Assembly (NCBI GenBank): GCA_947500505.1
Contig: CANMSL010000007.1
Span: 151,826 to 215,825 of the forward strand
Source: an uncultured Aquimarina sp.
Lineage (GTDB): Bacteria > Bacteroidota > Bacteroidia > Flavobacteriales > Flavobacteriaceae
DNA length: 64,000 nt
Direction: 5' to 3'
Positions 7,928 to 17,873 of the stretch are shown here, one piece after another; the first letter of the stretch is position 1; each line of letters opens with the position of its first letter. The notes under the pieces were generated by a model. The model made no database searches. It saw only the letters and a list, made by a program, of their open reading frames with translations, and was not told the DNA's origin. Both the position numbers and the translations under genes were made by a program.

Positions 7928-9595
7928 TTATCTTTTTTGAAAGGTGGGTGAAACGTAGAAATCGGCATTAGCAAAAGTTTTATTTGATTTTTCTATGTAA
8001 AGACCTTTTATTTTATGTTGAGCTAGTAAATAAGAAAACTTAATGCGCTGAGCGATGGCAGCTTCATTGATCCAGAACTCCTGTTCTGTCGGGTATCCTG
8101 TAGGAGGCTGGAAACTATACAGAGGTTGCCCCATTTTACTGATCCATTGTAAAGTTACCGTTGCATCATCCATCGAAGCACCACTATTTCTAAGCGTGCT
8201 TACTACAAATTCAAAAGGAGATTTTACTTTTGCTTTTTTATTTGATTTATCCCAAAATTCTTTTGATTCTACCATGGTTTTCAAAACAGTTCTGGTGTCT
8301 CCGTTTGATGCTATAAACGCTTGTTCTACAACTTTTATAATAGCTTCACTAGGGGTATCACTTAAGAAGTAGGTAGTTATTTTTTTTGCAATATTCTTAG
8401 CTGTTGCTGGGTGGATGACCAGTTGATCAAATAATTCAAGACCTTCTTCTACACCACGACCGTTAGGGTAGGTTTTTCCTAAAACTACTTTTTGCCCCGC
8501 ATCGTGTCTGGAGGCATCGAAATAGAAGCCATCTTTAATAAATGATTTCCCATTACTTGTTGCTTTGTTTAGTATGATTTTTTGAAATCGATCAGGCATC
8601 GGGTAGAGTAGTGGGCTGGTTTTCCATCCTGTTAAGATTCTTGCCACTTCCTCAATGTCTTTTTGAGTATAACCTCCATCAACACCAAGGGTATGTAATT
8701 CCAGCAGTTCACGGGCATAGTTCTCGTTGATTCCGGGCTGTTGTCTCGACATTCTGCCCATTTCTTCGGTTGTTCTTTCAACAAGTGTCGTAGCCGTTTC
8801 GGAAGCGTTAGAAATAGTGTTGTCTAGATAAGTGAGCATTGCCGGATGCCGGGCGGTAGCCTCGAGCATTGACCTAAAATCGTTTAAAACATATGGGCGG
8901 ATGGCATCCTGCTCGTAGGATAATACATTAGTGGCTACATCATTGATACGAGTAATGGACACATTAAAATGATTGAACCAGAAATCTACCAGTTTTTCTT
9001 CGAGTTGATTTTTAGAATATGTTGCTCTATACAGTTTTTGGGCGGCGAGTTGGTACATTAATTCCATAAAGTTGCCAAACTGCAATTTTTTAATTGGATT
9101 TTTTAAAGGTTCTCCGTTTTTCATTTCGTAAAACCAGATTCGATCTATATTCTGAACGTGTCTAAGGGTCGTTCCGAACATTTCATTAAAATTGATCTGA
9201 CCATTGAGTCCTTTATAACCTTCCATTCTATTGTTCAGTGCAATGGCTCTAAGCGTTACAATAAGTCCTGGATAAGTCTCTGCAATTTGTTGCATTGACA
9301 TTTCGGTTGTGGGATAGTGTTTTCTTAATTTCCTCAGGAATGGCCGATCCTCCTTTGGGTTTAATTGCCTTGTTAACCATTGATCAATGCCTTGTTGTAA
9401 AATATCTTGTTTAAGGGTTTTAGTAGGACCAAAAGTGAATTTATCGATTAAAAAATCGGCTGCTTCCCCGTCGGTCCATCCTAGTGATGCATAAGGGCTA
9501 TTTACCGTAACTGTTGATTGCATATCAGATTGTTTTTGCAGATCAACAGATTGACAAGAGGTAAGAACCCATACAAGTAAAAAAAACCGTTTCAT
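7928..9595 (-). CDS. DUF1800 domain lipoprotein
   Basis: 555 residues. A lipoprotein signal ends at LTSC (Cys14). The DUF1800 pattern follows: AADFLIDKFTFGPT, KLVDFWFNHFNVS, NENYARELLELHTLGVDGGYTQKDIEEVARILTGW (key words NYARELLELHTLG) and SPFEFVVSTLRNSG. Biochemical role unknown; the family is always found beside DUF1501. It overlaps nothing and leaves 10 bases to the upstream gene, so it is one transcription unit with its neighbours. Confidence 0.9.
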   Translation of the reverse strand: MKRFFLLVWVLTSCQSVDLQKQSDMQSTVTVNSPYASLGWTDGEAADFLIDKFTFGPTKTLKQDILQQGIDQWLTRQLNPKEDRPFLRKLRKHYPTTEMSMQQIAETYPGLIVTLRAIALNNRMEGYKGLNGQINFNEMFGTTLRHVQNIDRIWFYEMKNGEPLKNPIKKLQFGNFMELMYQLAAQKLYRATYSKNQLEEKLVDFWFNHFNVSITRINDVATNVLSYEQDAIRPYVLNDFRSMLEATARHPAMLTYLDNTISNASETATTLVERTTEEMGRMSRQQPGINENYARELLELHTLGVDGGYTQKDIEEVARILTGWKTSPLLYPMPDRFQKIILNKATSNGKSFIKDGFYFDASRHDAGQKVVLGKTYPNGRGVEEGLELFDQLVIHPATAKNIAKKITTYFLSDTPSEAIIKVVEQAFIASNGDTRTVLKTMVESKEFWDKSNKKAKVKSPFEFVVSTLRNSGASMDDATVTLQWISKMGQPLYSFQPPTGYPTEQEFWINEAAIAQRIKFSYLLAQHKIKGLYIEKSNKTFANADFYVSPTFQKR

Positions 9596-9605
9596 ATCTC
9601 AAATT

Positions 9606-10052
9606 TTAAAATCCTCTTCTCCCACCTCTTCCACTACGGTTTTGCATTTGATCTCGCATTTGTTTACGTTGTTTCTCCTTAAAGGATTCATATACCTGAT
9701 ATTGTTCTTCATCAAGGATGATCCTAAGTTCTGAATCTGTTTCATTAGAAATAGTCCTCATTTCCTGTATCTTAGTACGTCTGTCACCAGAGCCGTTTCT
9801 AACGGATTGAAGTCTTTCCTGACTGTCTTGCATAATTTTTTGCACTTCTTCTATCTGATCATCACGTAAATTTAGATCTACCAATAACTGTTGTCTTGCC
9901 TCTTTTCTATCTTCGCGTCGGTTTTTTTGGTCAGATGAATTAGATTGGTTCTGATTGTCACTAACCGGAACAGATTGAGAAGATCCACAACTGGAAATTG
10001 TTATAATTATCATAAGTATTAAAGCGGATCTTACTAATAGATTCAATTTCAT
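9606..10052 (-). CDS. LTXXQ/Spy-like small lipoprotein
   Basis: 148 residues. A lipoprotein signal ends at ISSCG (Cys about 22), followed by a polar linker rich in Gln, Asn and Ser, then a helical region (LNLRDDQIEEVQKIMQDSQE, ILDEEQYQVYESFKEKQRKQ) and a basic Gly/Arg tail (GRGGRRGF). Helical pairs of this kind are typical of CpxP/Spy-type periplasmic proteins. Its ATG overlaps the stop of the T9SS gene by an ATGA, so the two are translationally coupled. Confidence 0.7.
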   Translation of the reverse strand: MKLNLLVRSALILMIIITISSCGSSQSVPVSDNQNQSNSSDQKNRREDRKEARQQLLVDLNLRDDQIEEVQKIMQDSQERLQSVRNGSGDRRTKIQEMRTISNETDSELRIILDEEQYQVYESFKEKQRKQMRDQMQNRSGRGGRRGF

Positions 10053-12289
10053 AGTTTCATAAATTTTAGAGTATTTATAGTATTGATGTTACCTATATTC
10101 ATTACGTATATTCCCGACTGTAAATCGGAAATTTTAATTTGTTGTTGATTATCGGTAATAGTTCCACTTCTAATTTTCCTGCCCTGTATATCGTAAATTT
10201 CAAAATTGTTCACACCACTTAATACCTCTGATTTTAGGTTGATATAGTTATTTGCAGGATTTGGATACAGTAAGGTTTGTTCCAAAAGTGATATATCGGT
10301 CACAGATAGAGTTGTATCTATTATTGATAGATCGTTACTATCTAATGCAACAGCATAGCCATCCCAACTGCCTTTAGAAGTTTCTTTGATCACACCTTCT
10401 GTCATACCTCCAATATAGAGACGATTATCGGCTAAGGCAGCATAAGCTCTTTCTTCATGAGGTGTTCCAAACTGTGCAGTTGCCAAAGTATTAAGATTGG
10501 TATCCATTTTATGTACAAAGATATCAGCCGTGGTAAGTGACGGATCGTTATTAGTCCCGAATAAATTTCCGTAAGTATATCCTGTGAGATAAATATGATC
10601 CTGATCGTCTATATTCATCTTTCGAACCATATCCGACTGTGGTGTACCAAACTGAACTGTTTGTGGATTGGATAATGTGCTATCATATTTTGTGATAAAT
10701 GCGTCGCCATCTCCCTGATGTGTGCCCTCAAGATTGCCCGAGGTATATCCTGCAACATATATATTTCCCTGGCTATCAATTACATTATCTAGAACCCAAT
10801 CAGCTTGCGGTCCTGGTGCAGCAAAAACAATAGAATGTGGTCTGTTTGGTATAACATTATAAAGATTATCAAAGACCGAAACAAATGCATTGGCACCACC
10901 GGCAGCAATGTACCACCCCGCAGCTACCAATCTGTCTGATGCGTCAGTAGCACCCTCTTTCCAGTAGAGTCCTCCCCATGCTTCAGCACTTGCAGAGAAT
11001 CCTGTAGCCGTAGTGGGTTCTATAACTCGCCAATCATTACTTAAATCTGAGGTATGGTGTCTAGCAACAAGGTATGCATCGTCTGTTCCCGTAGTGCCTT
11101 CCGGAGAACCTTGCCCCGAAACATAAAGTCCGCCTTGATTATCCAGAACAATATTACCATATCCGTCGATTCCACTATTTCCCCACTGATCCGATGCTAC
11201 TAATGTGCCTGTTTCCTTATTAATTTTGAGTAAAAAGCCATCCCATCGGCCAGTATTTGTAAATCCGGGCAAAGCATCCAAAGTTCTGCCGCAAGCGTAG
11301 ACAAAATTTTCGTCTGTTACAGCATCAAAAATTAAAGAACCGTTTCTCAAAGGTATGTCCAGTACCCAGATTTCGTTACCAGAATTATCAATCTTAGTGA
11401 TAAAGATTTTATTATTAGCATTTCCATTTCCTGAAAGATCACTATCTGTTGCACCCATCAAATAAAGATTACCATCAGTATCCTGAGTCAATCCTCCGAT
11501 TACATCTTTTCCTTTTCCTCCATACTGCACCAAAGCATTTGTAATACTTTCATCGGTTTCGATAGGGGTTGCAAAGATAAATTGATTAGCATCGGAAAGA
11601 CTTAATGTTTTTGAGTCATTACATAAAGTCAAAAAATCCTGAGGTGGTGTTCCGCTTACGTTGTTTTGAAGATCGTCACAAGGGAAAATAAAGGCTATCA
11701 GATCAATCTTGCCAGTTGCATTGAAATCTTTGGTGTAAAAGAGATAGTTTCCGGCAGTATTGACACCATCAGATAATTCAGCTGTTAACAAACGATAATC
11801 TGATGCTTCCCCTCTTAATTGAATGCTTCCAAAATCATAATCAAAATGCTGGATAACTGCATAATCGTTATCAATACCATCCAGACCCATAGAAAAGAAT
11901 GGTACATCAATTTCAGCAGTTCCTAATATAAACCGATCGCGATCTGCGGTATCATAGGATTCGTTCAGGTCTGTATTTAGTACACCTCTCATATATTTTA
12001 CAGTATTGGATCCGGGAAAATCTTCTGAAGTACGAACCGGCATAAAAATGTCGCTACCTCCATTTTCACCATCTATATAATCAAAGTTCATTATAGTGTA
12101 CTCTATGTCATTAAATGGTGTTCCTGAACCAAAGGCTAAATTGCCGCCTGCAAATGGAATCATGTCTATAGTTTCTCTGGGCATTTCAGGGAACTGTTGT
12201 GCTGCACTGAACAATTCTTGTTGAGTTTGGGCAGCACCATTGCAGGTTAGGAGTATTAATGAGATTCTGGTTAGTGTCTTTTTTATCAT
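10049..12289 (-). CDS. T9SS-secreted beta-propeller (SBBP-like) protein
   Basis: 746 residues. Signal peptide about 1-22 (ends NGAAQ), an N-terminal domain of about 220 residues, then seven or so propeller-type repeats (about 250-650) with the recurring pattern GGLTQDTDGNLYLMGATDSD, FVYACGRT, NIYVAGYTSGNLEG, HIYLTGYTYGN. The last 80 residues are a classic type A sorting tail (LLYPNPANNYINLKS, then FEIYDIQGRKIRSG and YVMNI). It is exported by the type IX system and probably cell-surface or released. It heads the seven-gene operon that includes DUF1800, DUF1501 and the sigma factor. Confidence 0.88.
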   Translation of the reverse strand: MIKKTLTRISLILLTCNGAAQTQQELFSAAQQFPEMPRETIDMIPFAGGNLAFGSGTPFNDIEYTIMNFDYIDGENGGSDIFMPVRTSEDFPGSNTVKYMRGVLNTDLNESYDTADRDRFILGTAEIDVPFFSMGLDGIDNDYAVIQHFDYDFGSIQLRGEASDYRLLTAELSDGVNTAGNYLFYTKDFNATGKIDLIAFIFPCDDLQNNVSGTPPQDFLTLCNDSKTLSLSDANQFIFATPIETDESITNALVQYGGKGKDVIGGLTQDTDGNLYLMGATDSDLSGNGNANNKIFITKIDNSGNEIWVLDIPLRNGSLIFDAVTDENFVYACGRTLDALPGFTNTGRWDGFLLKINKETGTLVASDQWGNSGIDGYGNIVLDNQGGLYVSGQGSPEGTTGTDDAYLVARHHTSDLSNDWRVIEPTTATGFSASAEAWGGLYWKEGATDASDRLVAAGWYIAAGGANAFVSVFDNLYNVIPNRPHSIVFAAPGPQADWVLDNVIDSQGNIYVAGYTSGNLEGTHQGDGDAFITKYDSTLSNPQTVQFGTPQSDMVRKMNIDDQDHIYLTGYTYGNLFGTNNDPSLTTADIFVHKMDTNLNTLATAQFGTPHEERAYAALADNRLYIGGMTEGVIKETSKGSWDGYAVALDSNDLSIIDTTLSVTDISLLEQTLLYPNPANNYINLKSEVLSGVNNFEIYDIQGRKIRSGTITDNQQQIKISDLQSGIYVMNIGNINTINTLKFMKL

Positions 12290-13031
12290 GGTTTGTGTTT
12301 TAATTCATTTTTAGTAGTTATACCCTAATACTTTTAGTATTTCTTTTATAGTTCATTCTTAATTCACAAGGGGTTAATAGTATAAGATTGGAAGTACTAT
12401 TGTCATTATTATATATTCTTACTGTTATGATTTGAAGAAAAATTTTATAATTCACGGTGTTCATTTATGTATTAGAACACTGAGAATCGTAAAAGGTTTA
12501 GTTTGATTTTGAAAATATATAATTAATTGTAGAAGAGAGTTCGTTTATACTGCTTATAAGTAACTGTATTTCAAATTTTTAATATAGATATTTGAATATT
12601 TTAAAAAGATTAAATTTTGTCTCTCATCATAACTGTTGTATGGAGTAAATGTAAAGTTTATTACTTCTGTACTTTTTTATAAGAGCTTTTTAAAGGAATC
12701 GATGATTCATTAGATTTTCAAAATTATAAAACATCGTTTTACTAAAAGTTAAAGAAATACTGATAGGTCTGTGGAAAATTTTGAAATAAGGCTTTTATTA
12801 AAAATTAACGTGTCTGACTGTTATACAAGTGGCAGGGAAATCTTCAAAACAATTCGTCTAAAGCAGATCTAACTGACGTAAATTTTCTTGTATGGATAAA
12901 TAGGTTCATTAACTCGTATTTAGTTCTTGTAATCAGGTCGCGCGTTTTATTCTAGATTGGGGAATCCACTTATACTCCCGGAGCTTCACTAAAATTTGTT
13001 ACTGCAGTAATCTTCACTAAGAGAAGTTTAT
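12290..13031. other. Long AT-rich intergenic region
   Basis: About 740 bases upstream of the T9SS operon and downstream of the tesA-like gene, both on the minus strand. I see no convincing reading frame, hairpin or repeat. It must contain the promoter of the operon starting at 12289, but I cannot place it. Confidence 0.6.
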
Positions 13032-13787
13032 CTAAGGCTTTTGTTTTAAGACTTTTTCTAAAACTTCCCATACATTATTTGCTAGAATTTTGTGTCCTTC
13101 TTCGGTTGGATGAATACCATCTGCCTGGTTTAATTCTGTAACACCACCTACATCTTTTAGAAGAAAAGGAATGAGCTCTAATTGGTTCTTCTTTGCCATT
13201 TCCGGAAAGATTGTTCTGAATTCTGTAGTGTATTCCGGACCCATATTGGGTGGTAATTGCATACCCGCCAGTAGGATTTTGGTGCTAGGATTTTTCTTTC
13301 GTACCACATCAATAATTTCCTGAAGATTGGATCTGGTTTCTGTTAAAGGAACCCCGCGTAATCCATCATTAGCACCTAATTCCAAAATAAATACATCTAC
13401 ATCCTGATTAAGTACCCATTCGATACGGCTTCTGCCTCCTGCAGTAGTTTCTCCGCTAACTCCCGAATTCACGACTGTGTATCCCATATTTAAGGAATCA
13501 ATTTTAGCTTGTATAATTGCCGGATATGCTTCATTCATATCATCAAGACCGTATCCTGCTGTTAGACTATCCCCAAAAATCAGAATCGTTTTGGTAGTAT
13601 CAGTAGCAGGTGTTTCGGCGACCTCTTTTTTAGTACTTTCAGAAGCTTTTACCGGTTCTTTTTTTGAAGTTTCGCTTCCGCAGGAAAGCAATAAACTAAG
13701 GAATAAAAAATAACAAAACTTTAAGGAAATCGCTCTGCATATGGTGAATAATTCTAAAATCATTTGCTTATTTTTCATTTTTATCAT
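13032..13787 (-). CDS. tesA: TesA-like arylesterase / lysophospholipase (SGNH hydrolase)
   Basis: 251 residues. A lipoprotein signal ends at LLLSCG (Cys36), then a short linker and the SGNH fold: block I FGDSLTAGYG (Ser74 nucleophile), block II GVSGETT, block III ELGANDGLRG, block V DGIHPTEEGH with the catalytic Asp and His. It hydrolyses acyl esters or thioesters in the envelope. It is divergent by 26 bases from an ABC ATPase/permease pair, the same arrangement as tesA-ybbA-ybbP of E. coli. Start could also be Met4 (13778) or Met9 (13763). Confidence 0.9.
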   Translation of the reverse strand: MIKMKNKQMILELFTICRAISLKFCYFLFLSLLLSCGSETSKKEPVKASESTKKEVAETPATDTTKTILIFGDSLTAGYGLDDMNEAYPAIIQAKIDSLNMGYTVVNSGVSGETTAGGRSRIEWVLNQDVDVFILELGANDGLRGVPLTETRSNLQEIIDVVRKKNPSTKILLAGMQLPPNMGPEYTTEFRTIFPEMAKKNQLELIPFLLKDVGGVTELNQADGIHPTEEGHKILANNVWEVLEKVLKQKP

Positions 13788-13813
13788 TTCCTACAGAATT
13801 AATTAAGGTCTAT

Positions 13814-14503
13814 ATGTCAAATATATTAAAGATCCACGAGCTAGAGAAGACTTATAGCAGTGGTTCGAAAAAACTAACAGTCTTACATCGCATATCGTTT
13901 GAAGTTGAAAAAGGGGCAACCTTTTCTATTGTAGGTCCTTCCGGAAGTGGTAAAACTACCTTGTTAGGGCTTTGTGCAGGATTAGATCAACCCGATTCTG
14001 GCACTGTAGAGCTGTGCGGACAACGTTTACATGAACTTGATGAAGATGAACGTGCGCAACTACGAAACAAAGAAGTAGGCTTCATCTTTCAGAATTTCCA
14101 GTTGTTGCCGACCTTAACTGCTTTGGAGAATGTGATGGTACCTTTAGAATTACAAGGCGCTAAAGACGCTACTAAAAAAGGTATGGAGTTACTGGAAAAA
14201 GTAGGGCTAAAAGACCGGTTTCATCACTATCCATCACAATTATCGGGTGGGGAACAACAACGAGTAGCGTTGGCAAGAGCATTTTCAAATTCGCCATCTA
14301 TTTTATTTGCGGATGAACCTACCGGAAATCTTGATGAAGAGACCGGAGAAAAGGTGATACAACTTCTTTTTGAATTGAATAAAGAGGCGGGAACCACTTT
14401 GGTGATTATCTCTCATGATCTAGATTTGGCAAACAGAACCCAACAGATTCTTCGGTTAAAAGGTGGAAAGATTATGAGCAACGAGAAAACTTTGATACAG
14501 TGA
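13814..14503 (+). CDS. ybbA: YbbA-like ABC transporter ATP-binding protein
   Basis: 229 residues with a complete nucleotide-binding domain: Walker [10 protein letters not shown] (41-49), Q-loop Gln93, signature LSGGEQQR (143-150), Walker B ILFADEP (163-169) and switch His201. The [20 protein letters not shown] stretch is typical of the LolD/MacB/YbbA group. It powers the FtsX-like permease encoded next. Its stop overlaps the permease start (GTGA), so the two are coupled. The substrate is unproven; E. coli YbbAP is thought to act on hydrophobic envelope compounds. Confidence 0.93.
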   Translation: MSNILKIHELEKTYSSGSKKLTVLHRISFEVEKGATFSIVGPSGSGKTTLLGLCAGLDQPDSGTVELCGQRLHELDEDERAQLRNKEVGFIFQNFQLLPTLTALENVMVPLELQGAKDATKKGMELLEKVGLKDRFHHYPSQLSGGEQQRVALARAFSNSPSILFADEPTGNLDEETGEKVIQLLFELNKEAGTTLVIISHDLDLANRTQQILRLKGGKIMSNEKTLIQ

Positions 14504-17043
14504 TAGAAAAAGGTTCTTATTCAAAAGCAGGGTTCTCTTGGTTATTAAAAATGGCCTGGCGTGATGGCAAAACCAGTATTTCCAGATTATTGCTATTTAT
14601 GGCCTCGATTATGCTAGGTATTGCTGCGGTAGTTTCGATACAATTGTTTAGCGAAAACCTGAAAGAAAATATTCAGGCACAGTCCAAATCATTACTGGGA
14701 GCTGATTATTTGATAGATAGCAGGCAACTCCCTAATGAAAAGGTACAGGCGATCATTGACTCTCTAGGACCTGATGCCAGAGAGGTTAGTTTTCCGTCGA
14801 TGGCGGCATTTCCTAAAAATGGTGCTGCCAAATTGGTTCAGGTACGCGGTATGGAAGGTGATTTTCCGTTCTACGGAACCCTAAAAACTGAACCAGAAAC
14901 CGCAGGGGTGAAATATCAACAAAAAGGTGGAGCTTTGGTAGACACTACGTTGATGCTACAATTCAATATAAAACCAGGGGATTCAATCAAGTTAGGAGTA
15001 TTTACGCTTCCCGTTATAGGAGCTATTCATTCGATGCCCGGTCGTTCGGGAATTGCAACCAGCGTAGCACCTACGGTACTGATTCCTTACCGGTTTGTTG
15101 AGAAGACAGAACTGCTACAAGTGGGAAGTAGAAAAGAATATCAATATTTTTTTGTAGATCCGGATATGGATCTCGATCAGTTAGAAGAAGCTATAGATCC
15201 TATTTTGGATGCCGAAAATGCAGACCTGGATACTCATACCAGTACCAGTAGACAAATAGGGCGTAGTTATGACAACTTAGGTAGATTTCTGAATTTGGCA
15301 GCATTTATAGCCCTGTTATTGGGGTGTATCGGTATTGCCAGTTCTGTACATATATATATCAAAGAAAAGTTAACCGATGTAGCTGTGCTCAAATGTTTAG
15401 GAGCCAGCAGAAAGCAAACCTTTTTGATCTACCTGATACAAATAGCTATAATGGGACTTGTCGGAGGTATCGTGGGAACTGTTTTAGGAATTGGCTTGCA
15501 GTATGCACTTCCCACACTATTACAGGAATTCTTACCTTTCGATATTCAGATTACTACCGCACCACAGCCGATTATTATGGGAGTGTTGCTTGGCGTCTTT
15601 ATGTCGGTGTTATTTGCACTGTTACCACTTTTCGGTACGTGGTATGTTTCGCCATTAGAAGTATTAAGAGTATCAGAAAAACAAGCTAAAGGATCCAGAA
15701 AGACGCGTCTATTTACCTTTGGAGCCATCATTCTGTTTGTCTTTTTATTTGCTATTTGGATTTTTAACGACCTGTTATTTGCCTTGGCCTTTGTGGTAGG
15801 GATTTTTGTCACTTTTGCTATTCTGGCAGGTATTTCTGCCTTATTTATTAAAGCCATTAAACGTTATTTTCCCACTTCCTGGGGGTTTACCGCCAGAACG
15901 AGTTTATTAAATCTATTTAGACCTAACAATCAAACGATGGTGCTCATTCTTTCTATAGGTTTAGGAACTTTTCTGATCAGTACCTTATATTTTACAAAAG
16001 ACATATTGCTAGCAAAAACCGCGCTAGACACGAGTTCTAATCAAGCAAATCTTATCTTAGTGGATGTGCAGCCTGACCAAAAAGATGCGGTAATAGCTAG
16101 TTTAGCATCTAATAACTCTGAAGTCATTAATAACCTGTCGATCGTTACCATGCGAATGCATAGCATCAAAGGGAAATTGACCAATGAAATCAGAAAAGAT
16201 ACCAGCGCAACCACAAGAGATTGGGTATTAAATCACGAATTCAGAACTACCTTTCGGGATTCTTTGATTGCTTCGGAAACCGTGATGGAAGGCAATTGGG
16301 TAAACGAGGTGTATCCTGATGTAGATATTACCATATCTATTTCTGAAGGTCTTGCAAAAGATGCCGATATTGGAGTAGGGGATTCTATTGTTTTTAATGT
16401 ACAGGGAGTATTTATAGAAACTACCGTAGGAAGCATCAGAAAGGTGGACTGGACACGATTACAGCTCAATTTTATGGTGGTTTTTCCGAAAGGGGTATTA
16501 GAAAAAGCACCACAATTTAATGTACTGACGACCTATGTATCTGATAATGTCAGATCCGCATCCTTACAGCAGGAATTGGTGCGTAAGTTCCCAAATGTAA
16601 CGGTTTTTGATTTAAGACAGATTTATACAGTGATCGAAGACGTTTTACAAAAGATCTCCTGGGTGATTAATTTTATGGCATTCTTTAGTATCCTTACTGG
16701 ATTGATTGTCTTGATCGGCTCTGTTCGTACCAGTAAATACCAGCGTATTAAAGAGAGTGTGTTATTACGAACACTAGGTGCCAAAAGCAAACAGATTTTG
16801 CGCATCACAGCACTTGAGTACTTATTTTTAGGCATCTTAGGTAGCCTGGCAGGAATTTTATTATCCTTAATTAGTAGTCAATTATTAGCTACGATTTTAT
16901 TTGAAGAACCTTTTGTACCATCCGGAGTACCGTTTCTAATATTTTTACCTGCCATTGTATTGGTTGTTTTGGTGATTGGATTGAGTAATATCAAAAGCGT
17001 GTTGAAAAGTCCGCCGTTGGTAGTTTTGAGAAAAGTGGGGTAG
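14500..17043 (+). CDS. ybbP: YbbP-like ABC transporter permease (FtsX family)
   Basis: 847 residues starting at a GTG inside the ybbA stop. One N-terminal membrane helix (about 22-45), a large periplasmic domain, then three-helix FtsX modules (about 255-375, 395-450 and 715-840) with VAVLKCLGASRKQTFLIYLI and ESVLLRTLGAKSKQILRITA as the coupling-helix regions. The two FtsX modules and size match YbbP/PA2931-type permeases rather than MacB. With ybbA it forms a type VII ABC system working with the divergent TesA-like esterase. Confidence 0.9.
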   Translation: MIEKGSYSKAGFSWLLKMAWRDGKTSISRLLLFMASIMLGIAAVVSIQLFSENLKENIQAQSKSLLGADYLIDSRQLPNEKVQAIIDSLGPDAREVSFPSMAAFPKNGAAKLVQVRGMEGDFPFYGTLKTEPETAGVKYQQKGGALVDTTLMLQFNIKPGDSIKLGVFTLPVIGAIHSMPGRSGIATSVAPTVLIPYRFVEKTELLQVGSRKEYQYFFVDPDMDLDQLEEAIDPILDAENADLDTHTSTSRQIGRSYDNLGRFLNLAAFIALLLGCIGIASSVHIYIKEKLTDVAVLKCLGASRKQTFLIYLIQIAIMGLVGGIVGTVLGIGLQYALPTLLQEFLPFDIQITTAPQPIIMGVLLGVFMSVLFALLPLFGTWYVSPLEVLRVSEKQAKGSRKTRLFTFGAIILFVFLFAIWIFNDLLFALAFVVGIFVTFAILAGISALFIKAIKRYFPTSWGFTARTSLLNLFRPNNQTMVLILSIGLGTFLISTLYFTKDILLAKTALDTSSNQANLILVDVQPDQKDAVIASLASNNSEVINNLSIVTMRMHSIKGKLTNEIRKDTSATTRDWVLNHEFRTTFRDSLIASETVMEGNWVNEVYPDVDITISISEGLAKDADIGVGDSIVFNVQGVFIETTVGSIRKVDWTRLQLNFMVVFPKGVLEKAPQFNVLTTYVSDNVRSASLQQELVRKFPNVTVFDLRQIYTVIEDVLQKISWVINFMAFFSILTGLIVLIGSVRTSKYQRIKESVLLRTLGAKSKQILRITALEYLFLGILGSLAGILLSLISSQLLATILFEEPFVPSGVPFLIFLPAIVLVVLVIGLSNIKSVLKSPPLVVLRKVG

Positions 17044-17236
17044 TTATTAGATGGGAAGTAGTAGCGTTTTTTTGCACATTTGTGTATTAACTAAATCTTT
17101 TACTATCGATTTAAAAAAAATCCTTCTAACTCCTTATAGATCAAGGTATTCCTTATATTATTGAAGGGAGTTTAAAATCTAAATTACCATCCCATCGAGT
17201 AATTTTCTGAAATAAAATGAAGGAAAATTAGCCAGC

Positions 17237-17296
17237 CCGTCCGCCTAAGACGGAGTATCGAGAATAGCTTTTTTTGATTCGAAATCCTATTCTCGA
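17237..17296. repeat. Compound inverted repeat (REP- or MITE-like)
   Basis: Two adjacent inverted repeats. The first is CCGTC...GACGG around CGCCTAA (17237-17253), part of the TCCGCC family seen again in repeats A and B. The second is TCGAGAATAG (17258-17267) paired with CTATTCTCGA (17287-17296), perfect over 10 bases with a 19-base loop. The TCGAGAATAG/TATTCTCGA wording looks like dispersed repeats of marine flavobacteria. It may also terminate the permease operon. Confidence 0.45.
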
Positions 17297-17349
17297 CACT
17301 TCTTCTTTTAGTCAGAGCACTAGAATCGATGAATTTTGAATAAAAAAAT

Positions 17350-17366
17350 CAAAATGCACAACGGGT
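17350..17366. repeat. 17-base dispersed motif, copy 2
   Basis: CAAAATGCACAACGGGT, identical to 691-707 and about 170 bases upstream of the micro-protein gene. Chance identity of 17 bases in this window is unlikely but not impossible. Confidence 0.4.
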
Positions 17367-17535
17367 ACAAACCATATTTATCTGCGTGATTTAGAAGAGT
17401 ACTTAGTGGTTCTATTATTAGTAAAAAATATGATGTTGAAAAATTATCTACGTTTTAGCAATAATAATCTATAACTTTATATTGAGTAGTTGATAGCTCG
17501 ATAAATAAATTAAAGTTTTCTAAAATTATAATCCT

Positions 17536-17703
17536 ATGAAAAACATATTAAGTTTAGCTACGGTCGTTTTACTGATTCTGGCAGTTTTGATTATTTACTT
17601 AGGTATGCAGCGAGAATATATTTTTAATCCACCAAATATTACGGGACTTGGGTTTATTATGATTGCTGTCGTATTCTTGTTTTGGAGAAAGCATATTCAA
17701 TAA
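17536..17703 (+). CDS. Two-helix membrane micro-protein
   Basis: A 55-residue frame from ATG 17536 to TAA 17701-17703. It has two hydrophobic helices (about 3-23, ILSLATVVLLILAVLIIYLG, and 38-50, GLGFIMIAVVFLF) joined by a short polar loop with NPPNITG, and ends in a basic tail WRKHIQ. The regular two-helix hairpin and clean start suggest a real gene. It stands alone, 170 bases before the PNPOx gene. Function not recognised. Confidence 0.6.
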   Translation: MKNILSLATVVLLILAVLIIYLGMQREYIFNPPNITGLGFIMIAVVFLFWRKHIQ

Positions 17704-17873
17704 TATAGTAATTTTTTTTGCTTAGTGTTAAACGTCATCCCCACTTCACCTTTTAAATGCTTCTACTCTGTTCTTCCGACAATCCTACTGGCAATAGTAT
17801 TCGGGGTAAGAATTTTTGATTTTGAGCTAATCGTTTTTTTAGGAACATAGTAACTTTAGAAAAAACTAAACAT

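Larger units (their letters stand above)
17044..17535. other. Intergenic region with hairpins and a dispersed motif
   Basis: Nearly 500 bases after the permease with no gene. It holds the two inverted repeats at 17237-17296 and the 17-base motif at 17350-17366, both listed separately. Upstream of them is a plain AT-rich stretch. The region probably also contains the promoter of the micro-protein at 17536. Confidence 0.55.
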
